Shown here: in pieces, positions 27,354 through 37,396 of the stretch | How positions within the stretch are numbered: the stretch's first letter is position 1 | Layout: each line of letters begins with the position of its first letter | From: Paenibacillus albicereus | GTDB taxonomy: Bacteria > Bacillota > Bacilli > Paenibacillales > Paenibacillaceae | Assembly: GCF_012676905.1 (NCBI RefSeq) | Contig: NZ_CP051428.1 | Span: 4,895,001-4,959,000 of the forward strand | Length of the DNA stretch: 64,000 bases | Reading direction: 5' to 3' | Position numbers and translations under genes: made by a program | The notes under the pieces: generated by a model | The model's input: the letters and a program-made list of their open reading frames with translations, nothing else | Databases searched by the model: none | Told to the model about the DNA's origin: nothing

Positions 27354-28175
27354 ATGGAAGATACGTGGTCCGGCCCGAAGCGGCCGCTGCGGCTCAAGGC
27401 GGCGATGCTGCTCGATTTCGGACGGAAGCAGGCGCTCAGCTGCGTGTTCCCCGTGCTGATCTTCGCCTCGCTCGGCTTCACGAAGCTCGTCGACGTGCCG
27501 GGCATCGCCCGCTACGACCTGCTGCTCCTGCTCTGCCTGGCGATCCAGGCGGCCATGCTGCTGCTGCGGCTGGAGACGGCGCGCGAGCTGCAGGTCGTGC
27601 TGCTGTTCCATCTCATCGGGCTCGCGCTCGAGCTGTTCAAGGTGCGGATGGGCTCGTGGAGCTACCCGGGCGAAGCGTGGAGCAAGGTCGGCGGCGTGCC
27701 GCTGTACAGCGGCTTCATGTATGCCAGCGTCGCCAGCTACATGTGCCAGGCGTGGCGCAGGCTGGACCTGAGCTTCCGCGGCTGGCCCGACCTGCGGCTG
27801 TCGACGGGGCTGGCGCTGCTCGCCTATGCGAACTTCTTCACGCATCACTGGCTGCCGGATCTGCGGTGGTGGCTGACGGCGATGATCTTCGCCGCGTTCT
27901 GGCGAGCGAGCGTGTCCTATACGGCAGGCGGACAAAGGCTGAAGATGCCGGTGCTGGCGAGCTTCGCCCTCATCGCCCTGTTCATCTGGCTGGCCGAAAA
28001 CGTCTCGACGTTCCTCGGCGCGTGGGCCTATCCCGATCAGCGGCTCGGCTGGAGCCTCGTCCACTGGGGCAAGCTGAGCAGCTGGTTCCTGCTCGTCATC
28101 CTCAGCCTGCTGCTGGTGTACGCGCTGAAGCGGCGCTTCCCGCCCGCTGCGGACAACCGATCGGAGCCGAGGTGA
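27354..28175 (+). CDS. DUF817 integral membrane protein
   Basis: A 273-aa protein with about eight membrane segments. Family-like signatures are ELFKVRMGSWSYP, GGVPLYSGFMYASVASY, YANFFTHHWLPDLRWW and the late AENVSTFLGAWAYPDQ. DUF817 proteins are widespread but of unknown function; the conserved His, Trp and Asp near membrane faces suggest an enzyme or transporter. AAGGAGCG lies eight bases before the ATG. Confidence 0.82.
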   Translation: MEDTWSGPKRPLRLKAAMLLDFGRKQALSCVFPVLIFASLGFTKLVDVPGIARYDLLLLLCLAIQAAMLLLRLETARELQVVLLFHLIGLALELFKVRMGSWSYPGEAWSKVGGVPLYSGFMYASVASYMCQAWRRLDLSFRGWPDLRLSTGLALLAYANFFTHHWLPDLRWWLTAMIFAAFWRASVSYTAGGQRLKMPVLASFALIALFIWLAENVSTFLGAWAYPDQRLGWSLVHWGKLSSWFLLVILSLLLVYALKRRFPPAADNRSEPR

Positions 28176-28268
28176 CGAAGCGCATGACGGCCTTCGCCGT
28201 CATGCGCCGTAGGCTGCGGCTGCGCGGACCGTCGACGGCAGGGCACGGCCTGGCAGCGGAAAGCCGGC

Positions 28269-28311
28269 AAAAAAAGGACGGAAGCGGCATTCGCCCGCTT
28301 CCGTCCTTTTT
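28269..28311. terminator. Bidirectional terminator between convergent genes
   Basis: Stem AAAAGGACGGAAGCGG with its complement around a 9-base loop, with T5 on the plus side and A7 on the other. It ends the DUF817 gene and the minus-strand DinB gene. Confidence 0.88.
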
Positions 28312-28321
28312 GCATGCGCCC

Positions 28322-28840
28322 CTAGGCGATGCCGTAGCGCTCCGTCAGCACATGGAGATGATGCAGCTCGTGCCCGGCGATGACGCAGGCGACCAGCAGC
28401 GCGGTGTGCGGAATCCCGTTGGCCGTGCCCGCGCGCTCCCAGTCGCCCGGCGCCAGTCCCCGCAGCAGCGACAGCGTCGCCTCGCGCACTGCCGCGTAGT
28501 CGGCGAGCGCCTGCGGCAGCGTCCACGATTCGAATGGAGCCGCCGCGACATACGCGTCCTCCTCGAAGCCCGGCAGCGGCGCCTTCTCTCCTCGCGCGAT
28601 GGACAGCAGCCGGAAGCCCAGGATGCGCTCGGTATCGGCCAGATGGCCGACGATCTGGCGCACGCTCCACTTCTCCGGAGCGTAGCGATGGTCCGCCTGC
28701 TCCTCGCTCAGCGCGCCGAGCCGCGCCAGCGTCCGCTCCCTCTGCTCCGCGAGAAGCTTCACGAGATCGCCTTGAGGCACGCGAGCCAGATAAGGTACTT
28801 CATAAGCCGGCACGGTGGCCGGATCGGGTCTTTTGTCCAT
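28322..28840 (-). CDS. DinB-family protein
   Basis: A 172-aa four-helix-bundle protein of the DinB/YfiT superfamily. The three metal-binding His fit GHLADTER in the second helix and GHELHHLHVL near the C-terminus. Members of this fold include thiol-dependent transferases (bacillithiol S-transferase type); the substrate is unknown. ATG 28840 is preceded by AAGGGCGG; an upstream TTG is less likely. It lies downstream of the queuosine-precursor transporter on the same strand, separated by a weak AT-rich hairpin. Confidence 0.85.
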   Translation of the reverse strand: MDKRPDPATVPAYEVPYLARVPQGDLVKLLAEQRERTLARLGALSEEQADHRYAPEKWSVRQIVGHLADTERILGFRLLSIARGEKAPLPGFEEDAYVAAAPFESWTLPQALADYAAVREATLSLLRGLAPGDWERAGTANGIPHTALLVACVIAGHELHHLHVLTERYGIA

Positions 28841-28859
28841 GAAAAAAACCGCCCTTCGC

Positions 28860-28881
28860 AAAAGAAAGTTCCCTTTCTTTT
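28860..28881 (-). terminator. Weak AT-rich hairpin between transporter and DinB genes
   Basis: Arms AAAAGAAAG and CTTTCTTTT with a 4-base loop. It has no directly following T run, so it may only attenuate. Confidence 0.3.
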
Positions 28882-28922
28882 CGCCGGACGGCTTGAAAAA
28901 TCCTGCATGACGGCTCAGCCGC

Positions 28923-29609
28923 TCACTCGTCCTTGAAGCGGAACGAGCGGGCCAGGTACAGCACCGGCGTGGAAGCGACGGAGATGACGAACTTGAGCAC
29001 GTACGTCGTCAGGAAGATCTGGATCCAGATTTCCCATGGGTATTCCGGATGGAAGGCGAACGCGATCGTGCAGAATACGAGCGAGTCGACGAACTGGCTC
29101 AGGATCGTGCTGCCGTTGATCCGGATCCAGAACTGGCTGCGGCCGCCGAAGCGGCGCTTCAGCGCCGAGAATACCCGCACGTCGAGGAACTGGCTGACCA
29201 GATACGCGCTGAGCGAGGCGAGCGCCAGCCGGGGCATCAGGCCGAAGATGACGCTCAGCGGCTCATGGGCGAAGTCGCCCTCCGCCGGATCGAACGCCAG
29301 CACCATCTGCATGAGCACCGTCGTGGCGAGCAGCGTGAAGAAGCCGAACCAGACCGCCTTGCGCGCCTCCGAGCCGCCGTAGCGCTCGTTGATGAGGTCG
29401 GTCGTCATGTAGAGCGACGCATAGATCGTATTGCCGAGCGTCATGACGATGCCGAACATCTGGATCGTCTCGGTCACCTGGATGTTGGCGATGACGGTCG
29501 CGAAGCCGATCCAGGCGTACAGGCCCATTTTCCCGAACAGCCGGAAGCAGGCCAGAAACAGCACGAAGTTGACGAGGACGAAGAAGACGCCCCAATAGAA
29601 ATTGAACAT
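28923..29609 (-). CDS. yhhQ: Queuosine precursor transporter (YhhQ/QPTR family)
   Basis: A 228-aa protein with about six membrane segments of the VUT/QPTR family, which imports queuosine precursors such as preQ0 or preQ1. Typical segments are ETIQMFGIVMTLGNTIYASL, TTDLINERYGG, LVSQFLDVRVFSALKRR and STILSQFVDSLVF. A preQ1-like riboswitch covers its ribosome site, which strongly supports the function. No queuosine biosynthesis genes are nearby. Its own promoter is probably the extended -10 at 29733-29738. Confidence 0.92.
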   Translation of the reverse strand: MFNFYWGVFFVLVNFVLFLACFRLFGKMGLYAWIGFATVIANIQVTETIQMFGIVMTLGNTIYASLYMTTDLINERYGGSEARKAVWFGFFTLLATTVLMQMVLAFDPAEGDFAHEPLSVIFGLMPRLALASLSAYLVSQFLDVRVFSALKRRFGGRSQFWIRINGSTILSQFVDSLVFCTIAFAFHPEYPWEIWIQIFLTTYVLKFVISVASTPVLYLARSFRFKDE

Positions 29610-29613
29610 GATT

Positions 29614-29655
29614 CCTCCCTAGTTTTGGTTACGCGGGATGGTCTCGAACCGCGTC
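29614..29655 (-). promoter_or_regulatory. PreQ1-I-type riboswitch controlling translation
   Basis: On the minus strand a short stem (CGCGG/CCGCG) encloses the loop TTCGAGACCAT and is followed by the A-rich tail TAACCAAAACTAGG that runs into the ribosome site GGGAGG. The order GGUUC-loop-CCC-stem-AAAACUAGG matches class I preQ1 aptamers, in which ligand binding folds the tail into a pseudoknot and hides the ribosome site. The pseudoknot pairing was not confirmed base by base. Confidence 0.75.
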
Positions 29656-29732
29656 CGGCAGCGGTAGTCGCGTGCGCAGCCGGCATTGCTCATGCCGATC
29701 ACCGCCTTGCGCCTGCCGAAAAAACCTGGTCT

Positions 29733-29738
29733 ATCATA
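29733..29738 (-). promoter_or_regulatory. Extended -10 promoter for the queuosine transporter
   Basis: Minus-strand TGCTATGAT provides an extended -10 (TGn-TATGAT). The -35 is poor: TTGACG lies only 14 bp upstream. The leader to the riboswitch would be about 75 bases. Confidence 0.4.
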
Positions 29739-29754
29739 GCACAGCCGAAGCGCG

Positions 29755-29786
29755 TCAAAAAGAGGGAGGCTGAAATTCCCTCCCTC
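29755..29786 (-). terminator. Terminator of the collagen-like gene
   Basis: Arms AGAGGGAGG and CCTCCCTCT; read on the minus strand they are followed by TTTTTG. It lies about 155 bases past the stop codon. Confidence 0.75.
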
Positions 29787-29943
29787 TGCGTCGCCAGCCA
29801 GATCGCCCACGAATCGCGCGTGCAGCCTGACAAAGTAATGCTCGGTATGACTATATTCCGGATCGAGCTTCAACAGATGGCCGACCGGGTTGCCCGGGAA
29901 CGCCGGCCGAGTAGGCAGGGCTCGACTCCTCTCGACTCCCGTT

Positions 29944-31575
<1,632 letters not shown>

Positions 31576-31663
31576 TTTACACGCTCCCCTCCCGTTATTC
31601 TGCTCATAGGTATGCGCCCCGCGCCGGTTCGAGAATCGCTTCTTGCCGCCGCTTGTCCGCATG

Positions 31664-31709
31664 CAAAAAAATCCGTCCGCTCCCTTGGCCGGGCAAGGGA
31701 GCGGACGGA
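31664..31709 (-). terminator. Terminator of the methyltransferase gene
   Basis: Perfect 16-bp arms (TCCGTCCGCTCCCTTG and its complement), loop of six; T7 follows on the minus strand. Confidence 0.88.
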
Positions 31710-31754
31710 CGGGCAAGCGACGCGGTCGGAGGACGCCCCTCCGCCTACGCTGCA

Positions 31755-32333
31755 TCAGATGAGGCTCTTGATCGCCATCATCGCGTCGATCGGCGGATGC
31801 TCGGCCCCGAACGCGTCGACGAAGGCGATGTTGGAGCCGTCGTGAAAGCCTTCCATGAGCAGAATCTCGTAGCCGAGCGCCTCGAGCTCCTCCGGCTCCC
31901 AGCCGCTGCGATGGGTTTGGTAATGCTCGCCGTTCAGACCGTAGTGGTCGATGCTCTCCTGCGGGAAAAAGCCGCGCGGAGTGAACAGGATGACCCGCTC
32001 GCGAGCGACCGACTCCGCCTGCCGGATCAGCTCGTAGCCGTCCCTTTTGTCCAGATGCTCCAGCACGTCGACCATCGTCACCGCCGTGAATGAGTTCGGA
32101 ACGAACAGGCGGCCGATCTCGAGCGCATCGGCGTGGAGCGGCACGACAAGGGGCAGGCGGGCGGCCACGTGCTCCAGGTAAGGCCGATGAACGTCGAGCG
32201 CGACGATCTTGCGCGCGTCCATCGAGCCCAGCAGGATGCCGGGTCCGCAGCCGATGTCGAGCAGCGTCTCCGCGCCCGCGATCATGCCGTTCAAAAACCC
32301 GAGAAAATCCTTGCTTGCCGTTCGTTGAATCAT
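31755..32333 (-). CDS. Class I SAM-dependent methyltransferase
   Basis: A 192-aa Rossmann-fold methyltransferase. Motif I is LLDIGCGPG (near 24-32), motif [12 protein letters not shown], and the later [13 protein letters not shown] matches the post-motif segment of Methyltransf_11-type enzymes. The substrate is unknown. Ribosome site GAAGGAGGAG lies before the ATG. Monocistronic, with its own terminator; it is divergent from the GT2 gene, so the two may form a surface-glycan modification pair. Confidence 0.85.
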   Translation of the reverse strand: MIQRTASKDFLGFLNGMIAGAETLLDIGCGPGILLGSMDARKIVALDVHRPYLEHVAARLPLVVPLHADALEIGRLFVPNSFTAVTMVDVLEHLDKRDGYELIRQAESVARERVILFTPRGFFPQESIDHYGLNGEHYQTHRSGWEPEELEALGYEILLMEGFHDGSNIAFVDAFGAEHPPIDAMMAIKSLI

Positions 32334-32516
32334 GATGGCTCCTCCTTCGGCCGGTCCGGCTCCGTCTCCTTCATCCTATGCAGGCCAAAGCCTCCAGGAG
32401 CGGCAAGCGCCTCCGCCGGAGCCAAATCAGGCGATCGCCCCCAGGCTGGCGGCCAGCCCCGACGGCAGCTCGCTCCATAGACTGATAGGACTAGAATTCG
32501 ATAGGAGGCGAAAGCG

Positions 32517-33722
32517 ATGCATTTCCGGGCGAGCATCATCCTTCCGAGCCGCGACAAGCATCCGCTCGTGCTGCTGACGCTGTTCGCGCTGGAAAGGCAG
32601 AGCGTGCCTCCCGACCGGTACGAGGTCATCGTGGTGGACGACGCCTCGTCGGACCTGACATCGGGCATTCCGGCCGCTTGGAGCTTTCCCTACCGGCTGC
32701 GCCTGCTGCGGTCGGAAGCCGTCCTCGGACGGCCCGCCGCCCGCAACGCGGGCATAAGCGTCGCCGAGGGAGAGGTGCTGATCTTCCTCGATGCCGAGGT
32801 TCTCGTCGGACCGGGCTTCGTGGAATCCCATCTGCGGCTGCATGAGCAGGACGGGCAGCTGCTCGCCTCCGGCGTACTGACGATGAAGAGCGCCTATACC
32901 TATCTGCATCCCGGCTTCTCCGCCGCGCAGGTGCAGCAGGCGTACGGCCTGATTCATCCCCGTCCCCGCCACCATGCCGCCTGGGAGGCGTTCATGGCCG
33001 GCGGCGGGCCGCAGCTGCTGTTCAGCCGGGAGGACATCCACGCCGAGGCGTACCGGGAGCTGGCGTTCGCGAAGCCGATGGAGGCCGTATACGAAGCCGA
33101 GATCCTGCAGCGGTTCGGCGATCGGCTGGCCGGCTTCCATCTGCCCTGGCTCATCAGCCACACCGGCAATCTGTCGGTGCGCCGGTCCGCGTTCGAGCTC
33201 CATGGGCGGTTCGAGGAGTACGAGGGCTACGGCTGGGACGATCTGGAGCTCGGCTACCGGCTCTATCGCCAGGGCTACCGCTTCGCGCATATCCGCGAGC
33301 CGGCCGTCTATCATCAGGAGCATCCCGTAGCGCCTTCCGTCGCCGGGGAGGCGCAGGAGAACTTCTTCCGCTTCCAGCAGAAATACCGGGAGCTCAGCCT
33401 GCTCGTCCTGCTGCTCCTCTATCTGTCGGCTCCGATGAGCTTCAGCTTCCATCAGGCGCATCTCGTGCTGGACGAGGCGTACCGGCTCGACGCCGAGAGC
33501 GCCGGCCTTTACCTGCCGATGCTCGGCACGCTGCGCTCGATGCTGGAAGCGGCCGGCTACCTGCTGCGCCACGGACAGACGCCCTCCCATCTGGCGGCCC
33601 ATGCGGGCTGCCCCCCCGGCAGCCCGGCGCGGGCGCATTTCGAGGCGCAGCGCTCCGCCATCGCCGCTTCCGGGCGATGGCCGATGCTGGTCGAGGCGCT
33701 CGCCCGGCTGACATCCTTGTAG
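32517..33722 (+). CDS. Family 2 glycosyltransferase
   Basis: A 401-aa GT-A-fold enzyme. The N-terminal signature is SIILPSRDKHPLVLLTLFAL, with nucleotide-binding VIVVDDASSD and a divalent-metal position FLDAEV (DxD-like DAE). A later GYGWDDLELGYRL segment is typical of the GT2/GT7C galactosyl-type acceptor region. The C-terminal 100 residues are helical and unrecognised. There is no membrane segment, so it acts in the cytoplasm on an unknown acceptor. AGGAGG lies 10 bases before the ATG. Confidence 0.85.
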   Translation: MHFRASIILPSRDKHPLVLLTLFALERQSVPPDRYEVIVVDDASSDLTSGIPAAWSFPYRLRLLRSEAVLGRPAARNAGISVAEGEVLIFLDAEVLVGPGFVESHLRLHEQDGQLLASGVLTMKSAYTYLHPGFSAAQVQQAYGLIHPRPRHHAAWEAFMAGGGPQLLFSREDIHAEAYRELAFAKPMEAVYEAEILQRFGDRLAGFHLPWLISHTGNLSVRRSAFELHGRFEEYEGYGWDDLELGYRLYRQGYRFAHIREPAVYHQEHPVAPSVAGEAQENFFRFQQKYRELSLLVLLLLYLSAPMSFSFHQAHLVLDEAYRLDAESAGLYLPMLGTLRSMLEAAGYLLRHGQTPSHLAAHAGCPPGSPARAHFEAQRSAIAASGRWPMLVEALARLTSL

Positions 33723-33737
33723 CGGCCGCATCCGGCA

Positions 33738-33766
33738 TTGCCACGGGGACGGATTCGAGCTATCAT
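33738..33766 (+). promoter_or_regulatory. SigA-type promoter of the Lrp gene
   Basis: TTGCCA (33738-33743), 17-bp spacer, TATCAT (33761-33766), 64 bases before the start. Confidence 0.6.
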
Positions 33767-33830
33767 TTAGGGAATACTGCCAGGCTCTTCCATGCCGATG
33801 ATGACCGCCTGCCCAAAGGAGACGATCGCC

Positions 33831-34304
33831 ATGACATCCCAGCCCGAGCGGCCTCGATTCCCCATTCCGGCGACGCGGCTCGACGAGATCGACCGCTGCA
33901 TCATGGAGCTGCTGCGCGCCAACTCGCGCATGTCCTATACCGATATCAGCAAGGAAGTCGGCATCTCGCGCGTCGGCGTCCAGGCCCGCGTGAACGCGCT
34001 GTCCGAATCCGGCGTCATCGAGCGCTTCACGCTTGCGCTGCGGCACGACAAGATCGGCCTCGGCACGAGCGCGTTCTTCCTCGTCGAGGTGGAGCCGCGG
34101 CGGCTGCACGAAGCGGCGGAGCGGCTCGCGGCCGAGCCGCAGGTGACGGAGGTGTGCCGGCTGACCGGTCCGAACGCCTTGCATGTGCGGGCGCTGTTCG
34201 CCGATCTGGACGAGATGGAGCGATTCCTCCATGACAAGCTGTACCCGATCCCGGGCGTAACCGGCGTCGACAGCCAGCTGCTCGCCAAGCGCTACAAATC
34301 CTGA
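33831..34304 (+). CDS. Lrp/AsnC-family transcriptional regulator
   Basis: A 157-aa regulator. The N-terminal AsnC-type winged helix is visible (LDEIDRCIMELLRANSRMSY, then ISKEVGISRVGVQARVNALS). The C-terminal RAM domain senses amino acids or other effectors and shapes octamers. AAAGGAGA nine bases before ATG 33831 favours this start over the ATG at 33792. No adjacent amino-acid gene shows its target; Lrp proteins often act genome-wide. Confidence 0.88.
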   Translation: MTSQPERPRFPIPATRLDEIDRCIMELLRANSRMSYTDISKEVGISRVGVQARVNALSESGVIERFTLALRHDKIGLGTSAFFLVEVEPRRLHEAAERLAAEPQVTEVCRLTGPNALHVRALFADLDEMERFLHDKLYPIPGVTGVDSQLLAKRYKS

Positions 34305-34307
34305 ACC

Positions 34308-34357
34308 GAAAGAAGCCCCGAGGTCCGGCCACAGCCGGATGCTCGGGGCTTCTTTTC
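34308..34357. terminator. Terminator of the Lrp gene
   Basis: Stem GAAGCCCCGAG/CTCGGGGCTTC with an inner GC stem, followed by TTTTCT on the plus strand. The left flank is A-rich, so it may also serve the minus-strand transglutaminase operon. Confidence 0.8.
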
Positions 34358-34465
34358 TCGGAGGACGGCGATTCGCTCAACCGGATGCTGAACGAGGGCC
34401 GAAAGGCATCGGGCCGGAGGCCGCTTGGCGCAGGCCGCTTGGCGGAGGCAACTTGGCGGAGGCCG

Positions 34466-37396
34466 CTACCGCCGCAGCGCCTCGAGCGTCTGCAGCGCCT
34501 CCTTGACCGCGCCGATGCGATAGCCGGAGCTGGCATAGCGGATGCGCCGCTCGGCATCGACGACGAACAGATGCGGATGGCCCGCCTCGGCCGCCGACGC
34601 CGTCCGCGCCAGCGCCGGCAGCGACGTGCCGCCGAGCTCGCGGGCCAGCCGCACGCCCGCCGGCGCAGCGACGGCCTGCGGCCGAGCCGCCTCCGCGCGC
34701 GGACCGCCGTCGGCAGCTTCCGGCGCGAGCAGCAGGAGCGCCTCCGCGCCGGATGCCCGCAGCGGCTCGGCCAGCTCGGCCAGCTCGCGCAGCAGATGGC
34801 GGCTCGGCTCGCGCTCCGGCTCGAGCCAGGCGACGAGCGCCGCGCCTGCGCCGAGCGCTTGCGTCCAGGCGAGCGGAGCGCCGCCCTCCAGCGGCGACAG
34901 CCCGCTGTCCGGCCGCAGCTCGCCCAGCAGCGGCGCCGCCTCATCCGCTTGCCGGAACGCCAGCTTCAGCTCGGACCTCTCGCCGGCACGCAGCTCGGCA
35001 TAGCTCAGCCGCGCCAGCACCGTTCCGTCCTTGAGCCGCGTCCCGGTCGTGAGCCGGTAAGCTCCGGGCTCCAGCTGCAGCGTCCGCCCTTCGTAGCCCG
35101 TGCCGCCATGAGGGTAGGCGAGCGTCCGGTAGACGCCGTCCTGCAGCCGCGCCAGCGTCATCGTCACGCCGTAGACGGCTTCCGGAGCGCCCGCAGCGGC
35201 GGCGAGGCGAAGCTCCGCCGGCAAGCTGCCCGCGCTGCGAGCCGCCCCGCCCGCCGCTGACGAAGCGGCAGCGGCCGACGTCTCCCTAGCTCCCGGCGCG
35301 AGGTCGCGCTCGTCCGCGAACGACGCCGGCTGCCAGCCGTTCTGCCAGAAAGCCGGCCGCTGCGAGCCCGGCTGCAGCCGGGCGGGAATGCCGAGGCTGC
35401 GGTACAGCGCGACGAGCAGGATGTCCCTCGCCTGGCGATCGCCCCGGCCCAGCCTCCATGCGCCGGCCGGCGTGCTCTTGCCGCGCAGGTTCGGCACCGT
35501 ATCGACAAGCGCGAAGCGCCGCTCCAGCAGCGCGGGCAGCCCGCTCGGACGGCGGCGCAGCGCGTCCCGCTCGGCGGCGGAGAAGGCGGCTCTCAGCTCG
35601 CTGCGATACGGAGCCAGCTGTTCATGCAGCACGCGAGGGCAGAGCACCCAGGAGACGAACCGCTCCCGCTCGCCGTCCGCAGCGGATTCCGCTTCGCCGC
35701 CTGCGCCTGCCGAGGAGGCTGCCTCCGCCTGGCCGTCCGCTTCTCCGTCTCCCTCCCCGCCCGCGCCTGTCGAGGCCGGAGCCGCTTCGCCGCCCTTGGC
35801 GCGGTTCGCGATGCCGTCCGGGCGTCCGCTCCGTCCAGCCGCCGTCTCCTCCAGCGCCGCCAGCGCGCCGAGCAGATGGTCTTCCAGCGTCGGCCGCATC
35901 GCGTCCGTCCAATCCTTGGCGCTCAGCGTCTCGACGAGGCGCAGCGCCCAGTCGCCGCGGCCGGCGCGCGCCTGCTCGCCGAGGAACGCGGCGATCTCGG
36001 CGCCATGGCCCCGCGCGCCGGCAAGCAGCGGCAGCAGCCGCTCCGCCGGCAGTCCGCTCGCGCGCGCCAGCTCCGCCGCCTCCGGCTCGCCGAGGAAGCC
36101 CGCCTCGAACGCGGCGCGCCGCGACGAGCCCTCGCGCAGCCGTTCCTCGTGGCGGCGCAGCGCCGCCTCCGGCAGCTCCGGCAGCGGCTCGCCGTCCCGC
36201 ACGGGCGGCGGCGCGAAGTCGAGCTCCGCCGGCGCCTGCGGCTGCCCGCGCCGCGCGAGCCGCAGCTCCAGCGCAGCCGGCGAGTCCGCATGGACGAGCC
36301 GCTCGTCCCAGCGGCCGCGGCTGCCGACCGCCCGCACGAGCAGCGTGCCGAGCCCCGCGCGCAGCGAGGCCCGCCCGCCGGCATCCGCCGTCAGCACGGC
36401 GATCGGATACAGCTCGGCCATGTTGTACAGCTCGAAGCGCACCTGCGCTCCGGCCGCCGGCGAGCCGTCCTCCTCCCGCACGGACACGTCCAGGACCCGC
36501 GTCGGCGCGTAGCCCTGGAGCAGGTTCAGCTCGGCATAGCCGTCCTGCTGCAGCGTCGTCTCCTCCGATCCGGCATAGCCGCCGAATACGCGCGTGTCGA
36601 CGAGCATCGCCCGCCGCGCTGGCGGCGTGAACCAGCCCTGGTCGAGCCGCGCTTCCGGCTCGCAAGCCCCGAAGTAGCGCCAGCGGCCGTCCGCCCAAGC
36701 CTCGACCCAAGCGTGATTGTCGTCGCAATGCGCCCAGCGCGGCGTGTACACCTGGCGGGCGGGGATGCCGATGCTGCGCAGCGCCGCCACCGCCAGCGTC
36801 GACTCCTCGCCGCAACGGCCGCGGGCGGCGCGGATCGTCGTGAGCGGCGACGCCGTGCGCAGGTCGCTGCCGGCGTACGTCGCCTTTTCATGGCACCAGT
36901 AGTTGGCCTCCAGGATCGCCTCCTCCATCGTCATCCCCTGCACCCGCGGGGCCAGCTCCGCATGGAGCCAGCCGCGCGAGCCGTCGATGTCCTCGGTGTT
37001 GATGCGATACGGCAGGACGAAGTGCGCGAACAATTCGTCCGGCACGTCGCCGCCCCACGGCATCGCGCGGCGGACCGCCAGCGACTGCCGGGCATGCTCC
37101 AGCAGCAGCGCGCCGTCATAGTCGCCCAGGTCGCCGATCGGCATCGAGGCGAGCAGCAGCTTGAGCGCCCAGCCCTCCTCCTCGCCTTGCGCCTCGCCGA
37201 GCGCGCCGAACAGCTCCCGCTCCCGCGCCGCCGCCAGCTCCCGGCGCTCGGCCAGACGGCGCTCGATGCCGGCCTTCTCCCCCTCCGCCGGCGACCAGGG
37301 CGCCGGTTCCTCCTTCCGCTCCCGGCCCGGCCGAGTATCGGCGCCCGCTTGCCCGGCCGCTTGCGGCGGCCGCAGATCGCGCTCCTCGCCTGTCAT
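34466..37396 (-). CDS. Large transglutaminase-like protein with C-terminal thioredoxin-like domain
   Basis: A 976-aa cytoplasmic protein (no signal). Residues about 120-260 are a transglutaminase/protease-like core with Cys195 in GRCGEEST, His228 in DDNHAWVEAW, and Glu246 where the third member, normally Asp, would lie. An Ig-like module follows (LDVSVREEDGSPAAGAQVRF). The middle part (450-640) is Ala/Gly rich. A second module at about 640-800 repeats LRSIGIPAR-like wording (YRSLGIPARLQPG), hinting at a degenerate second copy. The last 130 residues look thioredoxin-like (AWLEPEREPSRHLL; HLFVVDAERRIRYASSGYRIG) but lack CxxC. Its ATG overlaps the CBM9 gene's stop (ATGA), so it is translationally coupled to a fucosidase operon; GGAAGGAGGAG precedes it. 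Confidence 0.75.
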   Translation of the reverse strand: MTGEERDLRPPQAAGQAGADTRPGRERKEEPAPWSPAEGEKAGIERRLAERRELAAARERELFGALGEAQGEEEGWALKLLLASMPIGDLGDYDGALLLEHARQSLAVRRAMPWGGDVPDELFAHFVLPYRINTEDIDGSRGWLHAELAPRVQGMTMEEAILEANYWCHEKATYAGSDLRTASPLTTIRAARGRCGEESTLAVAALRSIGIPARQVYTPRWAHCDDNHAWVEAWADGRWRYFGACEPEARLDQGWFTPPARRAMLVDTRVFGGYAGSEETTLQQDGYAELNLLQGYAPTRVLDVSVREEDGSPAAGAQVRFELYNMAELYPIAVLTADAGGRASLRAGLGTLLVRAVGSRGRWDERLVHADSPAALELRLARRGQPQAPAELDFAPPPVRDGEPLPELPEAALRRHEERLREGSSRRAAFEAGFLGEPEAAELARASGLPAERLLPLLAGARGHGAEIAAFLGEQARAGRGDWALRLVETLSAKDWTDAMRPTLEDHLLGALAALEETAAGRSGRPDGIANRAKGGEAAPASTGAGGEGDGEADGQAEAASSAGAGGEAESAADGERERFVSWVLCPRVLHEQLAPYRSELRAAFSAAERDALRRRPSGLPALLERRFALVDTVPNLRGKSTPAGAWRLGRGDRQARDILLVALYRSLGIPARLQPGSQRPAFWQNGWQPASFADERDLAPGARETSAAAASSAAGGAARSAGSLPAELRLAAAAGAPEAVYGVTMTLARLQDGVYRTLAYPHGGTGYEGRTLQLEPGAYRLTTGTRLKDGTVLARLSYAELRAGERSELKLAFRQADEAAPLLGELRPDSGLSPLEGGAPLAWTQALGAGAALVAWLEPEREPSRHLLRELAELAEPLRASGAEALLLLAPEAADGGPRAEAARPQAVAAPAGVRLARELGGTSLPALARTASAAEAGHPHLFVVDAERRIRYASSGYRIGAVKEALQTLEALRR

